Of a DNA stretch of 64,000 nt, positions 12,540-23,634 are shown piece after piece. Every line of letters begins with the position of its first letter. Within the stretch, counting starts at the first letter, position 1. The position numbers were made by a program, and so were the translations under genes. This stretch comes from Samsoniella hepiali (Eukaryota; Ascomycota; Sordariomycetes; Hypocreales; Cordycipitaceae), in assembly GCA_001455915.2 (NCBI GenBank), contig LNDK02000066.1, positions 1,736,001 through 1,800,000 of the forward strand. Direction: 5' to 3'. Under the pieces are notes generated by a model that was not told the origin of the DNA, did not search any database, and saw only the letters and a program-made list of their open reading frames with translations.

Positions 12540-12613
12540 CTTGGGTTGGAGCTTGAGCTGGAGCTTGAGCTGGAGCTTGAGTTGGGGCTTGAGTTGGAGC
12601 TTGAGCTGGAGTG
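12540..12613. repeat. 12-bp minisatellite (GAGCTTGAGCTG-type)
   Basis: About six imperfect copies of GAGCTTGAGCTG/GAGTTGGAGCTT occupy 12540-12613. Units of 6 bp (GAGCTN) are nested in the 12-bp period. On the plus strand one frame would give alternating Leu-Glu, but the flanks show no gene, so it is scored as a non-coding repeat. Confidence 0.8.
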
Positions 12614-14654
12614 CAAGCTCCTGGGAAGGGCTTATTCAGCAGCCGTGTGCACTGCCCACTGGCAGCTTCCTCACACCAGCCGGCGTTTGCTGCCACTGTC
12701 CAAGACACTCCCACAATCCGCCCGCCAAAGACAAAACAATGTTTAAATTACAATGATGGTCCCAAAATTTCCGTGTCTCGTGTCTCACTGCGCGTTGCAC
12801 CATTTCATTCCGCCCCGTCCTGCCGCCGGGCTGTACCCACGCACTACCCCACGCATTACTCACGGGGCGGTTGCATTGCATGCACCCATCGCCGGTCAAT
12901 AATGGAAATGGTGCGCCCATCTTGATACGATCCAAGACTTGTCTGTACGCTCACCATATTGCAGCATGCCACTGGCAAAGCATTTTTGAGGGGAAACAAT
13001 GGCGCGCTCCAAATTCCACCCGTGTCGCCTGTGACGAAGCTTCGGCCATGCCATGGGTCCTAAAACCCACACCAACCAAAACAACCATGAGTACCGTTCC
13101 ATCGGAGCCATGTGCCAATCAATCTTGCTGCGACCGCCGGGCAGTCACGCATCGAAAAAGGACAGAGCGCTGTCGTTTTAGCTTGATCGACGCTATGTTT
13201 CGGTGAGCCATCAACCATGAACGGCAGAGGAAACATGCCAATCGGACGCATTGCAGTAAATGGAAGACGGCAACAAAAGCACCGTCGATGGCGTGCAATG
13301 CACCCCCATCAACCGCTACTCAATTCTCGCGACATGCCCGATGACCGAATTGCCATTTCTGTTTTGCGGCCATGTCCAGCGGCTGTCTACGAACCAACTG
13401 TGTTTGCCTGGCGAATGACTTCGTTCCCCGCTAGCCCTTTACGCCCGCCTGTCAATGGATTGCCAGATTGTCGTGCGATTTCTCAGCCATTCTTGACGTG
13501 GGCCGCTCAGATCTGGCGCTAGCCTTCCCAGGCGATGCCGCATCGAACTAGGTATCCCCCCACGCCACGATTCACGATGCTGACGCGCCTAGTTTCGACT
13601 ATGCAGTCGGCTGTTGAGCAATACAACTAGCTAGCTGTTGGGCAATGCAACTACCATGAACTTGGGTACTTTCTCTTACATCTGCTGTGTTCAACCAGTA
13701 CAGCGCCTCTATGTTTACTCATGAGCTTGGCAACTGGTAAGCGATAGGGCCATGACGCGTCCTTTGCCGTCTGCTCCACTTAACTCAAGTGGCTTGCTCT
13801 CATCTTTCTTTTGCGCAATTTTATTCGAAACCTCATGGCGAACTTGGTACTTACCAAAAACCACGAATTACAAACTGCAATACTCCGTACCTAGGTATGC
13901 ACTCTAGACTGACAGCCTACGATTTGTCTACTTCAAAGCGCCTCCATGCCCCGATAGCGAGGCTGCACCCGGATACTCGGCATGTAATCTGTACGGACGC
14001 CTGTTCTATTATGGAACCGACTGCGCCTCCTGAAGCCGACACCCGCCCGCACTACTCCCTGAGACTTCGTATTTTCTCCCCACAGCCAGCTGCGCCTTGT
14101 TTCTATGGGCTTCACGAAAAGGGAGAAACAGTAACGAGTGCTGGAAGGATATCTTGACAAGGTGGCACCCTTCCCCATCCTCAGGATCTGCCATCGCAAA
14201 CTCGCTCGGTTCTGAGCGACGATGCGAAGTACTCAGTATAAACAGCCACAGGCGCAGCCAGTGCAGATGGCATGCCGCCCACTTCTCAGAAATCCGCCAA
14301 GCACGTCCCTGTGGCCTTTCCTTTTTGTTATTAGTCTTGCAACGAAGTCTCTCACTCATCCCAACTAGCGGCCATTCGGCCCCAGCCGCCGACGCGCACA
14401 CCAACACTACGACGATGTTGATAGGCCCGTCGCTGGCTCGATGAAATAACAGTCTGGCTCCCTCACAGCCCTGTGTACGCAGGCTGCAACCTTTTTCGCC
14501 AAAAGGGGGCCGAGGCTGCAGGACCCAGCACACTGACAGCCTGTTCCAACCCTGAAGAGCCTTAATTTCCCAATCGCCAGTCAGAGTCGTCTGACTGTCT
14601 TGCCTTTTTCTTCCTTTCCCATCACCTCCCGACACGCCCCTCGCCAACTCTCAC

Positions 14655-15758
14655 ATGGCAGTGAGCCTCCCCGGCAGTATGGCTCTGTCGCTGCGGGCAC
14701 TGCCCTCCAAGCAGCCGTACAAATCAGTAGTCTACCTCCTCGTTTTTGTGAGCGTCTTTTTCGTCCTGTCGAGGCTGTACCTGAGCTCCGACGAGGACCT
14801 GCTTGCGCTGGGCACCATCCAAGACTCGCCCGAAATACACGAGCTCTGCACCGCCCATGGCTTCACTGCCTATCCCGCGAGTGCCACGGGCTCCCGCCGT
14901 AAAATTTACGACCTCACCATGGTCAACACCGAACTCGATTGGCTCGAAATCCGCCTCAATGCCCTCTACGACGAGGTAGACCTGTTCATCATCGTCGAGT
15001 CGCCCAAGACATTTCACGGCCACGCGAAACCGATGGTGGCCAAGGACAACTGGGACCGCTTCGCCAAATACCACGACAAGATGCTGTACCACGAGCTTGA
15101 GTTCCCCAGCAGCTTCCATCCCCGCCAGACGTGGGATTTCGAGCGTCTACAGCGCGACGCTAGCTACGAGCAAGTCTTTCCTAAACTCACGGGCGATCGC
15201 GCCCCGCGCCTCGGCGACGTGCTCGTGGTCGCCGACGTGGACGAGATTCCCCGCCCCGACACGTTGCGCACGCTGCGCGCCTGCAACTTCCCCCGACGCC
15301 TCACGCTTGCCTCCCGCTTCTACTACTACTCGTTCCAGTTCCAGAGCATCGGGCCCGAGTGGCACCACCCGCAGGCCACGTTTTACGACGGCCAGCAGAC
15401 ACTCACACCCGACAACCTGCGCGGCGGCCGCGGCGGCCACTTCCTCTCCCGGTGGCGTGAGTCGGGCAACTACGCCAACTCGAGCTGGCACTGCAGCAGC
15501 TGCTTCGACTCGATGGCGCTGTTCCTCAACAAAATGGCCAGCTTCTCCCACAAGTGGATGAATGGCGCCGAGTTCCGCGATCCCGACCGCATCGCCCACG
15601 CCGTCCGCGAGGGCCTCGACATCTGGGGCCGCTCCACATCGACGTTTGAGCGGCTCGACAATAACCAGGACCTGCCGCCGCTGGTGCGAGACGACCCTAG
15701 GTACGGCTACCTCAAGGACCGTAGCGGCGAGTCGGCTGGCATGAAGGACTACCCGTGA
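14655..15758 (+). CDS. GT17 family N-acetylglucosaminyltransferase-like protein
   Basis: Single exon, 367 aa, type II membrane topology. A short basic N-terminus is followed by one membrane helix (about residues 23-40, VVYLLVFVSVFFVLSRLYL) and then a lumenal catalytic domain. The domain shows the GT17 pattern: YDLTMVNTELDWLEIRL, LFIIVESPKTFHG, the DxD-like VVADVDEIPRPDTL, and the C-W-H-rich region with WHCSSCFDSM. In animals GT17 is MGAT3, which adds the bisecting GlcNAc to N-glycans in the Golgi. Fungal GT17 proteins are common but their substrates are largely undefined, so the exact acceptor is not claimed. Another in-frame ATG lies at 14679 and would shorten the cytoplasmic tail by eight residues. 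Confidence 0.9.
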   Translation: MAVSLPGSMALSLRALPSKQPYKSVVYLLVFVSVFFVLSRLYLSSDEDLLALGTIQDSPEIHELCTAHGFTAYPASATGSRRKIYDLTMVNTELDWLEIRLNALYDEVDLFIIVESPKTFHGHAKPMVAKDNWDRFAKYHDKMLYHELEFPSSFHPRQTWDFERLQRDASYEQVFPKLTGDRAPRLGDVLVVADVDEIPRPDTLRTLRACNFPRRLTLASRFYYYSFQFQSIGPEWHHPQATFYDGQQTLTPDNLRGGRGGHFLSRWRESGNYANSSWHCSSCFDSMALFLNKMASFSHKWMNGAEFRDPDRIAHAVREGLDIWGRSTSTFERLDNNQDLPPLVRDDPRYGYLKDRSGESAGMKDYP

Positions 15759-16467
15759 AAAAGGGCTTCAGTCGTTGAAGGAAACATGAGTGGAAATAAG
15801 CAGAGAGCGCTAGTGGATTCCTGGCCTTGTGTTTGTGGGTGGACCGTACATGTACTACATTATACCAGCATAAGCGAACTGACATTGGATATACGTATAC
15901 GTCATGGGATGATGAAAAGCACTGCACATATTATATACTATACTCTAATTTTGAATAATTTCACAAAATCCTATTCGGTTGTGGCTGTCTAGCACAATCT
16001 CCGTCCGTCCCCTACAAGTTTCAGCCGAAGGGCACGCTTTGCTACGAATATGCAAAAGGCTCGGCATCAAAGTATTGGAGTAGTGGCTGCGGAGAATCAT
16101 TGTTTTCTTTATTGATGGAAATTTCGCAATCCATTAAGGTGTATAACTGATAATGATCTACAATAAAAAAAAGGTATCAAGAAAGTCCCCGACGTACTTT
16201 GTATACGTCTCTAAACTGACAAGGAAAAGTATTCCGTTCAGGAAGCCAAATATGCGAGAGAGAGAGACAAAGGGCAACTCGCAGCGCTGTAGTGCAAACA
16301 GAGTCACGCAAGGTATATACAAGAAAGAAAATATGACAAGAGGAGTTTTTCCCAAGCAAAGCCGAGAGACAAAAGCTTTCAAGGGAAAAAAAAAAAAAAA
16401 AGAAAACCCCCACCAGTTCTCCTGGGTTAGAACTGACTCGTGTGTACGCGCCTGGAGGATTGACAGA
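15759..16467. other. Convergent intergenic region
   Basis: About 700 bp between the stop codons of the GT17 gene (+) and the SH3 protein gene (-). It is A/T-rich in 15850-16200 and has a poly-A run at 16386-16402. It presumably holds both 3' UTRs. No ORF of interest was seen. Confidence 0.6.
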
Positions 16468-19106
16468 TCACGATCGGCTGGAAGCAATGCTCGGCGTGCC
16501 CTGCGCCTTGCGGACAGAGAACCGCGGTATGATGGACGTCGACCTGTTCCGCTCGCTGCTCAGGCTGCTCGCCCTCTGGGAGCTGACGGCCGACAGCTCC
16601 TGCACGGTGTTTGTGTCGAGGAACGCCTGGGGAAAGATGCCCCATTTGCCCTTGGAATTTGTACCGGACCAGCACCAGTGTTCCGGATAGACCCCTGTTT
16701 TTTTGTGTTAGTACATAGACTTGATTTGCCATTTTTCGGGTGGAGAGAATTTCCACTCACAGCTAATGTTGGTAATGGTCTCGCCCTTGTCAAACTTGAG
16801 CCAGTCCGTCTTGTCCTTGTCCTTGTGGGCAAACTTCCATCTCGTCTGGGCTCGGACGTGGCTGGTGCCGTCCATTCTGATATCGCGTGGCGGGGGCGGT
16901 TCTAGCCTCAACGTGTCCAGGGGCACAGAGGCGTGCACGCCGTCGTGCCAGCCCATGCACCACTCTCCATTGTACTTGGCCGGCCACGAGAGACCAGTCA
17001 CCTTGGAGCCGACCACGAGCTCGAGAGCGGCCGATCGGTCGGCCAACAGTCTCTGGCCGTACATCCTGCGCGCAGGTTCCCTGGCGACGCCCGTGGGCAT
17101 CACGGCGACTTCTTGTTCCCGCTCCACGACGGGATGTGCCACCGGCGGCTTCATAAAGTGCAAGTCGTAGTCATTCTGGTATTGTTCAGGGACTTCGGCC
17201 TGATCAACCACGACGATGCCGGGGACGTCGGGCAGTGGCCTAGAATGGCGCGCGAGATGGTTGAATAGCGACTTGACGTTGAAGAAGACGGTGGCATCGC
17301 TGGGGTCGATGGTGCGTCCTAAGCAAATGCAAAATACACAGCCGTATAGGACGTCATCTGGACGTTTGGCCTGAATATGACTCTTTTGAAGGAACCGTAA
17401 GCGATATCCGACATTGTTGTGCCTTAGATTACCGCAGTTCTGCTTGCCCAAGTCATTTTCAATATCTCGAAACGACAATTCAAAGACGCAGGAGGTACAA
17501 CGCGCCACGGTCGCTGTTCCAGTGAAACCGACTGGCTTTCGTGTCTTCTTGATACCTAGACCGCCCATCACGACTTCTTCCGCACCATGACAGAAGCCCT
17601 TGCAAAGATAAAACGAGGAGCTGCTACCAATGGAACAATCTCTTTGAGACTGAATCGGCGCTGGAGCTGAGGCTCGATCATCAGACTCTACCACGATCAG
17701 GCCGTCATCCACATTCTGCGTGGGCATAATCGGTGGGCGATCAAAGGCTCCGGAAGATTCCTGGGAATGGTCCGATATACGCACGTTTTTTAGGTACGGG
17801 TCGAGGATACTCTCCGCAACAGATGTTGGCCGCGAGCGAAGCTGCGGAGCCTCTCCAAATGTGTCACGGCGGGGGTCGCTGTCATAAACCACTGAACCAG
17901 ATTCTAGCGAAACTTGATGCGTGTGATGCGCTGCATTGGCCGCTCGAGCGACCCGATCAGGATCGGCACCATCGCGGTAGGTACCTTCCTCCGGGAAGGG
18001 CTCCAGTCTGGTGTTGAGATGCAGCGGACTCGGCTGTGGACTGTGCGGTGGATAACGATATTGCTGGTTTGTGAGGCGGCGCCACTCTGCTTCATCATAG
18101 GGAATCGAGTCGGCGTCTTGTTGCAGACCTGGAGGTGACGCTATTGGGCGGCGCTGGAGTGCAGGGCTCAGCCTGTGCAAGCCAGGGCTGACTGGCGGAG
18201 TCGAGGAATTGGAAGGAGGGCGAGGCGATGGAGGTGCCACGAGCGGTCGCCTTCGAAGAGGCTCTCCTCCGATTGCGACTGCAATCTCGTCACTTGACCC
18301 GACAATAGTTGTATCCCATGGATTAGCTGAGGGCGGGCGGGGTGGCGGCGGCTGTTGGGGAGGCGGAGCCAGCTGGGAGGGGCTGACGAGTGGTTCGTCT
18401 TCTGGACCTAGCACGCTGCTGGGCTGTCTATCGCGAAAATTCTCGAGTTCTTCGTTGGCGTATTGGACATTGTGAAATGTGCGTCGCGGAGCGCCGGGTA
18501 ATGGGCTAGATGGCGCGCCTGTCGCGCTTTGCACTGACGAACGAGGTGGTGTCGGTGGTACGGGAAAGTTTGGCGGGGGGTGAGGCGACGACGGAGGCGA
18601 AAATTCGTTAAGAAATGAGTGCGGTGGCGTATTTTTGGATGGGATTGCCTCAAGTTTCATGCTGATTAAAACCTCGTAGGTTTTAAGAGCAACGTCTCGT
18701 GTGAGGGCCTGGAGTTCGGCGTATTTGTCGGCTTCAAATTCGTCTTCCTCGACATATTCGTCGAAGCCGTATACTAGACGGCCTAGTTTTGTTCGAGGTT
18801 CTTTGATTTCTTCTAAAAGAGACATCAGCGGCCTGAAACCCAATTTGATAAATTGGATTGGGGGGCGGGGGGCGGGAAGTGCGTACCACTTCCTCTAAGG
18901 GCATTGAGAAAGTTGTCGCCATATTCGGCGTGTCGCTTGGTGCACTGGGGCTCAATGAGCTTTACAGCCTTTTCACCCTCTCTAAGGAGCTTCTTTGCCG
19001 CTTTGCGCATGGCATCATTCTCGCCAGCATTTTCCAAAGCTGCGCTGGCCTGTTCGACGACATCGCGAAAGGGCTTGAGTGTGAGCACGTTGACCTCGTC
19101 GTCCAT
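16468..19106 (-). CDS. Proline-rich protein with Cys/His core and C-terminal SH3 domain
   Basis: Three exons: 19106-18887, 18812-16761 and 16694-16468, 832 aa. Intron 1 runs GTACGC..TTTTAG; intron 2 runs GTGAGT..CAG with a TACTAAC branch point. Without intron 2 the frame stops in the middle of the SH3 domain. With it the domain completes through WVYPEHWCWSGTNSKG and KWGIFPQAFLD, which confirms the join. Layout: a helical N-terminal ~130 residues; a Pro/Ser-rich disordered region with many PP motifs (about 130-480); a cysteine-rich core (about 500-600) with C-x2-C, an isolated Cys, C-x2-C-x-C and HLARH; a small beta-rich segment (about 665-710) with W-x-M-G-W; and the SH3 domain (about 728-790). 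A Ser/Arg-rich tail follows. SH3 domains bind proline peptides, so scaffolding or a cortical role is plausible, but I do not recognise a named orthologue. Confidence 0.8.
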
Positions 19107-21141
19107 GATGGCGGGTGGCGGCACAAGGCGCGCTGCAGGGTGTGTTGCGTGTGAGCCACCGACAAGTCACAATGATGGGCGACTGCCCGTCTGCTGCAAT
19201 TTTTTAGACTCAAGGCAAGTGTGTCGTCAGGTCGGAATGTGCGATTTTCTCAGGCTGCACCGGGGCAAGGTCGCGGGGCACCAGCTCAGCTGCCTAGGTG
19301 TTAGTCGTCCGTGTCGGCGCGGGCCTCAAACAGATGCTGCGCAACTTGCGGCGTGGTGGTAAAGTGCAACAAAAACAGGACGCCTAGCAGTGATGATGCA
19401 GAGTAAGCAGAAAATGAGCGCAAGTTTTGCAAGAGAAGGAAGTACGACGAGAAGAGCGACATTTGCGGGCTTGTGGTTCCTCCGGCCGCCACGCAGTATT
19501 TGGGGCAAGGCGAACTTGGGAGTGGTAGCTAATGAGCGACATGATGCAGGCATCTGTAGAGTGGTATCCGCCCCGGGCGACGCCTCGTGGGCACGCTAAC
19601 AACGCAGCCGCACCCAAGAAAGCATCCCCGGACAACTGGTTTGGAGGGGCCCGCCGGCTGAAAATGGCTGCATGTGAGACCTGCGGAGTATTGGGATGCA
19701 CCTTTTCTGGGCGGGAAGAACGGTAGGGCGCCCACTATCATGCAGAGATCCATTGGTGCAGAATCGCCGAACGGGGGCTGGCTGGCTGGCGTCGGTGCTG
19801 TGTGAGGCAGACCGGAGGGGGGCGGCGCCGTCAACAAGCCACCCGGCTAGGTAGCCATCCTGCACCTGGCGGAGTAGTTGACTGACGCCGTCCCTGTTTA
19901 TCTACATCCCGAAGCCATGACGCAGAGTGCTGAAGAGACCACATTGGACGATCGGAAGCGAGTACGTCGGGCGTGTCGCGTGTGCAAGTGGTGGGTGCCT
20001 TGACCGTTTCCTGTGAGAACAGACAGTGGCACACCACCAGCTAGCACCGGCACAGCGCTAGGGAACGGTGGATTCAATCCATCTGGTGTTTTTCTTTGTC
20101 TACGTATCGGTCGCCTGGTGCCATCTTGGTTAGTCTGTTCGCATTCTAGGTGCAATGTGTAGTTGGAAAAACGTGCCTCTGTAGGGATCCCGTCGGAGAA
20201 CAAGTGCGACGCTAGAGGAAGCAACATCGGGGCGAGAAGGGAAACTAGAAGAAAGAAAAAAAGGCAAAAAAATCGGGGGAGTTGAGGACGGGATTGTTGT
20301 TCGGTATCTGAATGAATGCTAGCCCCGGTGGCAAAGCAATAAAAAGTTGCAACCTGAAGCAAGCTTGTGTAGGTCCGACGTTTGCACCATCACTTGGCTG
20401 CGATACACAAACAGCAGCAAAAAAAAGGTGCAGCGGGGCGACACCACCTACACCGGACCGCTGGTAGTGGACTCTGGCCCGCTAGAACCGGTTACCGACC
20501 TGCCCCTCCCAGCCCTCTTGTGCATCACTTACAGCTTCCTCCTCGGCCACGTGCGTCTGCATCTTGAACCGCCTTCTCCATTGTTACTGGCTAACAAGGC
20601 CCTTTTCGCGCAATCTGTCGACGTTCTACAAGCTCGACTAGTCGAGACCATTCGTCAAACCTCTCCAGGGTCCCTCTTTGCGGGCCCTCCCCAACGACAA
20701 CCCTTTCCCAAACAAGATTGGCATCATGCTCGCCCCTGGCAGCTTGCAGAATTGTGCCACGCTATTTTCGCAACCACCATGCCATTCGTTTCTGCAAGAG
20801 AGCCCGCCACAGGGGCACCCTGATGCATCGATTCGATAGTGTTCGAGGAGCATGCGACCGGATCCTCGATCCTTGCACCTTCCCCTTTCCAGGTACTTTC
20901 GTCTGCACCCCTCATCGTCACCATGCGTGCTCCTGTGCCTTGCACGTTTTCCGCGATATGTTGCCATAGTTTGTCCGCATATAAGTTCCTAATCAAGTAA
21001 AATGTAATATTGATATATAATTTGCCCGTATCCAAATTGATATCATAATCTGTGTGGGCCAGCAACGTGTTGACAGGTCTCCCAGAGGCCTCTTCTAGAA
21101 CTACAGCCACAGCCTGTTCTCTTACCCCCAGGCGGTCCTCT
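19107..21141. other. Interval of 2.0 kb with no complete gene
   Basis: It lies between the 5' end of the SH3 gene and the 3' end of the TMEM16 gene, both on the minus strand. ORFs are short and composition is mixed. One item of note is a 28-codon plus-strand ORF at 19917-20003 carrying a Zn2Cys6-like start (see findings). A 158-codon plus-strand ORF at 20347-20823 was examined and shows no domain features. Confidence 0.55.
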
Positions 21142-23634
21142 TTATGCCCTAGGACTTGGTTGCGCGGCACTGGCTGGCTTCCCGTTTTTACCATCCTATC
21201 TCGGTTAGTCCATGCCAAGTCCCCTCTGTAAAAGCATTTCTTGACTTACCATTTCCGTAATAAACATGCGGCCGACATCGATGGTCTCTTGCATGCCTTG
21301 CTGGCGCTGCCAGAAGCTAGAGGCAGTGTTAGTAACGTTTTCTATATTATATAATATGAAGATGGCTCACATTTCTGCTGGAGAGCTTTTGCCCCGAATG
21401 GAAGTGAGACGTGCCTCTTCCTCAAGAGCAGCTCGGGTAATCTTCTCGGACGTCTCAATGCCAGGAGCCGCAGCGCGGTCAGCCACGTCCTGTCCAAGAT
21501 GGTCTTGAAGCAGACGGCGTTTCATTTGGAATCTCTCCTTGCGTTCCTTCTGCAGCCCGGGGCTCTCCAGCTTGTCCAAAACGGTGCGAACAATGATCTG
21601 CGCCAAGAAGTAAAAGTGCTCCACGAGTAGGATGCTGAGCAGCAGGCCCCATGCCGTAAAGTTGGAGGCGGCGCCACGCTCGCCGTCCTTGTCTCGGCTG
21701 CATAAAAAGACAATTGCGGAGCCGGTGACACTACCGAGCCATGACAGGACACCGAGAGTCTGCAACCATGGACCAATAGAATCAGCTCTCCACGGAACGG
21801 GTCGGCGGCAGCTCATGGCAATCTTGAGAGCATCGGAGCGCAGTTCGACCCAGTTGTTGACCAAAAAGCAGCACGGTGCCAATGGCCATGCAACAGAGAA
21901 AAGATTGAGATAGCCTTGATAGCGTCAGGTATAAGTACATGGTTCAAGGTAGCTGACTGCTGCTTACCAAATTGCATCACCATCTCCCGATAGTCTTCTG
22001 TCACGTCATACACGTCCATTTCGTATTCGTTGCGGACTCGTTTCATAAACTCGGTCTCTTCTGGGTTGTCTTGGACGGAAGTATCCTCGCTGCGTTTGGC
22101 CTGGATCTCTTTGGCCTTTGCAAGCGCTCTTTGTTTGACATATGGCACTACCAGCTCCGTGGCAAAGTTGACAATCTGTGCCGTGACTGTAAAGTAGAAC
22201 ATTTGGGTCGAAATGCGCTGCGGGTTGATTTGGAACTCGCGCGTGGCGAGCGGCGCTTTGCTGAATGTAATTGTTTGCGCAGCTCGTCTCCAAAAATCAA
22301 GGGCAGGAATGAGAACATGGCCAAATGGCAAGTAAACAAACGTGGTGAAGAGCAGAGGCATATAAGATGTCATGAAATTGAGGACAAACTGCTTCTGGAT
22401 CAGAGCCGCATGGTATGCATCAACGGTCGCATAGTTTTCGCGATCCGTCAGTGCTTTGGCCGCAGCCATCAAGCCGGTAGAGATGATTGGAGTGCAAACA
22501 ACGAGAATCACAGTCGGAACGAATGTGAGGTATTGCTTTCCAGGACCGTTGTAGACTTCATTGATGAAAATTTCGAGGGAGATGGCCGTAAGGGAGAGAC
22601 TGCCGAGCGCAATGACACATGCCAGAGCAAAGGGAACTTGGAGGACTTGAGTCTGGAGTCGCTTCATGGGAGGGTAGACACGGACAGCTTCGCCAGTGAT
22701 GGGATCTTCCTGTTCGTATTCCCACTGGTATTCGGGGCGCGGCTGCTGAATTTCTGAGACGCGTCTAACGCCCCATTGAACTGCAAGATCAACCTCCTTC
22801 TTCTTCCAATACTCAAAGAAAACGACGGACCAGAGACAGGTAGCAACAGCATAGATCATGGAGAATTGACCCAGACATAGCCACGCGCCGAAGCCAATGG
22901 CAGACGGAATAACCAGGAAGCGCAGGTATGATCGCAAGAAGACAAAGTACATGGTAATGTTCTCGCCAAACTTTTCGCGGATGTCATGGATCTCCGACTC
23001 TGTCAGGAGCCATTTGCCGCTCCAGTTGGAAATCCACTCCTTGTTGAAGGCGCGGTTCTGGAGCGGGAAAATGGCGTCGACATACTTCCATTTACCCGCA
23101 TTCTCCGTAATTCCAGCGCCGCCCTCGTTCTCTGGCTTGATCATCATGAGGTATACAAGTCGCAGGCGTTCGGCCTCGGTCACGGGTTCGCTCTCGAGCG
23201 TCTTGGCGACATCGTGATTGGGGCTGGCGGATCGGACGCCGTGCAGCCAGTCCTGCAGCCTGGACCTGTAAATCTGCTGCTGGAGCAGCTCGGTCGAGGC
23301 GATCTTGACAAAGACGTAGAGTGAGTCTTTGCTGGCGCGTCGCACCTCGCTGGCGAGGCCAACGGTGGTCAGGGCCTTGACGAGCTCGACGTAGCCCGCT
23401 TCAGCCTCGGCCTTTTCTGTAAAGATATTAGCCCACCCTGTTGTTTTGTTTAAGAGGGCTCGCTCGATTGCGCCGGGGTCGTACCTTTGGTAGGAATTTT
23501 ATAGTGAACGACATAGTCGACGCTGGTTTTTGGGGGTTAGCGCAGCTGCCATTGAGTGGGAGGGCGGTGTTTGGGAGGTGCGCTACGTACCCGTTATTGT
23601 CGTCGACACTGCCGTCATTCTTGGGAGAAGCCAT
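21142..23634 (-). CDS. TMEM16/anoctamin family scramblase, calcium site conserved
   Basis: Six exons: 23634-23591, 23522-23485, 23416-21968, 21914-21371, 21316-21250 and 21195-21142, 731 aa, the size of the studied fungal homologues from Aspergillus and Nectria. The two tiny first exons give MASPKNDGSVDDNNG and a VDYVVHYK strand. The last exon gives a Lys/Gly/Ala-rich tail after a CTAAC branch point. Ten membrane helices are expected between about residues 180 and 640. All five acidic calcium ligands of the family appear present: E in TELVVPY, D and E in DYREMVMQFG, E and D in VELRSDAL. Family role: calcium-activated phospholipid scramblase and non-selective channel; the yeast relative Ist2 tethers ER to plasma membrane. 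The long Ist2-type tail is absent. An in-frame upstream ATG at 23655 is an alternative start. Confidence 0.92.

Larger units (their letters stand above)
11536..14654. other. Gene-free interval, 3.1 kb
   Basis: This is the divergent promoter region of the GH76 gene (-) and the GT17 gene (+). No ORF here has domain-like composition. Notable content is the 12-bp minisatellite at about 12540-12613. The last 600 bp contain a 212-codon minus-strand ORF that overlaps the presumed GT17 leader and looks random. An unrecognised gene with many small exons remains possible. Confidence 0.55.

Noticed and set aside
12540..12613. Possible Leu-Glu repeat protein encoded by the minisatellite
   Set aside because: The flanking frames show no start context, splice pattern or conserved sequence, so the repeat is treated as non-coding.
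14009..14647. A 212-codon minus-strand ORF just before the GT17 gene
   Set aside because: It overlaps the presumed promoter and leader of GT17, has random composition and no family features.
18813..18886. Earlier acceptor (TTTCAG near 18838) for intron 1 of the SH3 gene
   Set aside because: Using it with the GTACGC donor gives an immediate stop; the TTTTAG acceptor at 18813 keeps frame.
20180..20230. Downstream exon for the Zn2Cys6 fragment (ENKCD-like reading near 20200)
   Set aside because: No donor and acceptor pair joins it in the right phase with six residues between the second and third cysteine, and the last cysteine pair is missing.
21205..21250. Read-through end of TMEM16 at 21205 (no last intron)
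   Set aside because: A GTAAGT donor, CTAAC branch point and AG acceptor are all present, and splicing gives a Lys/Gly/Ala-rich tail like that of known fungal TMEM16 proteins.
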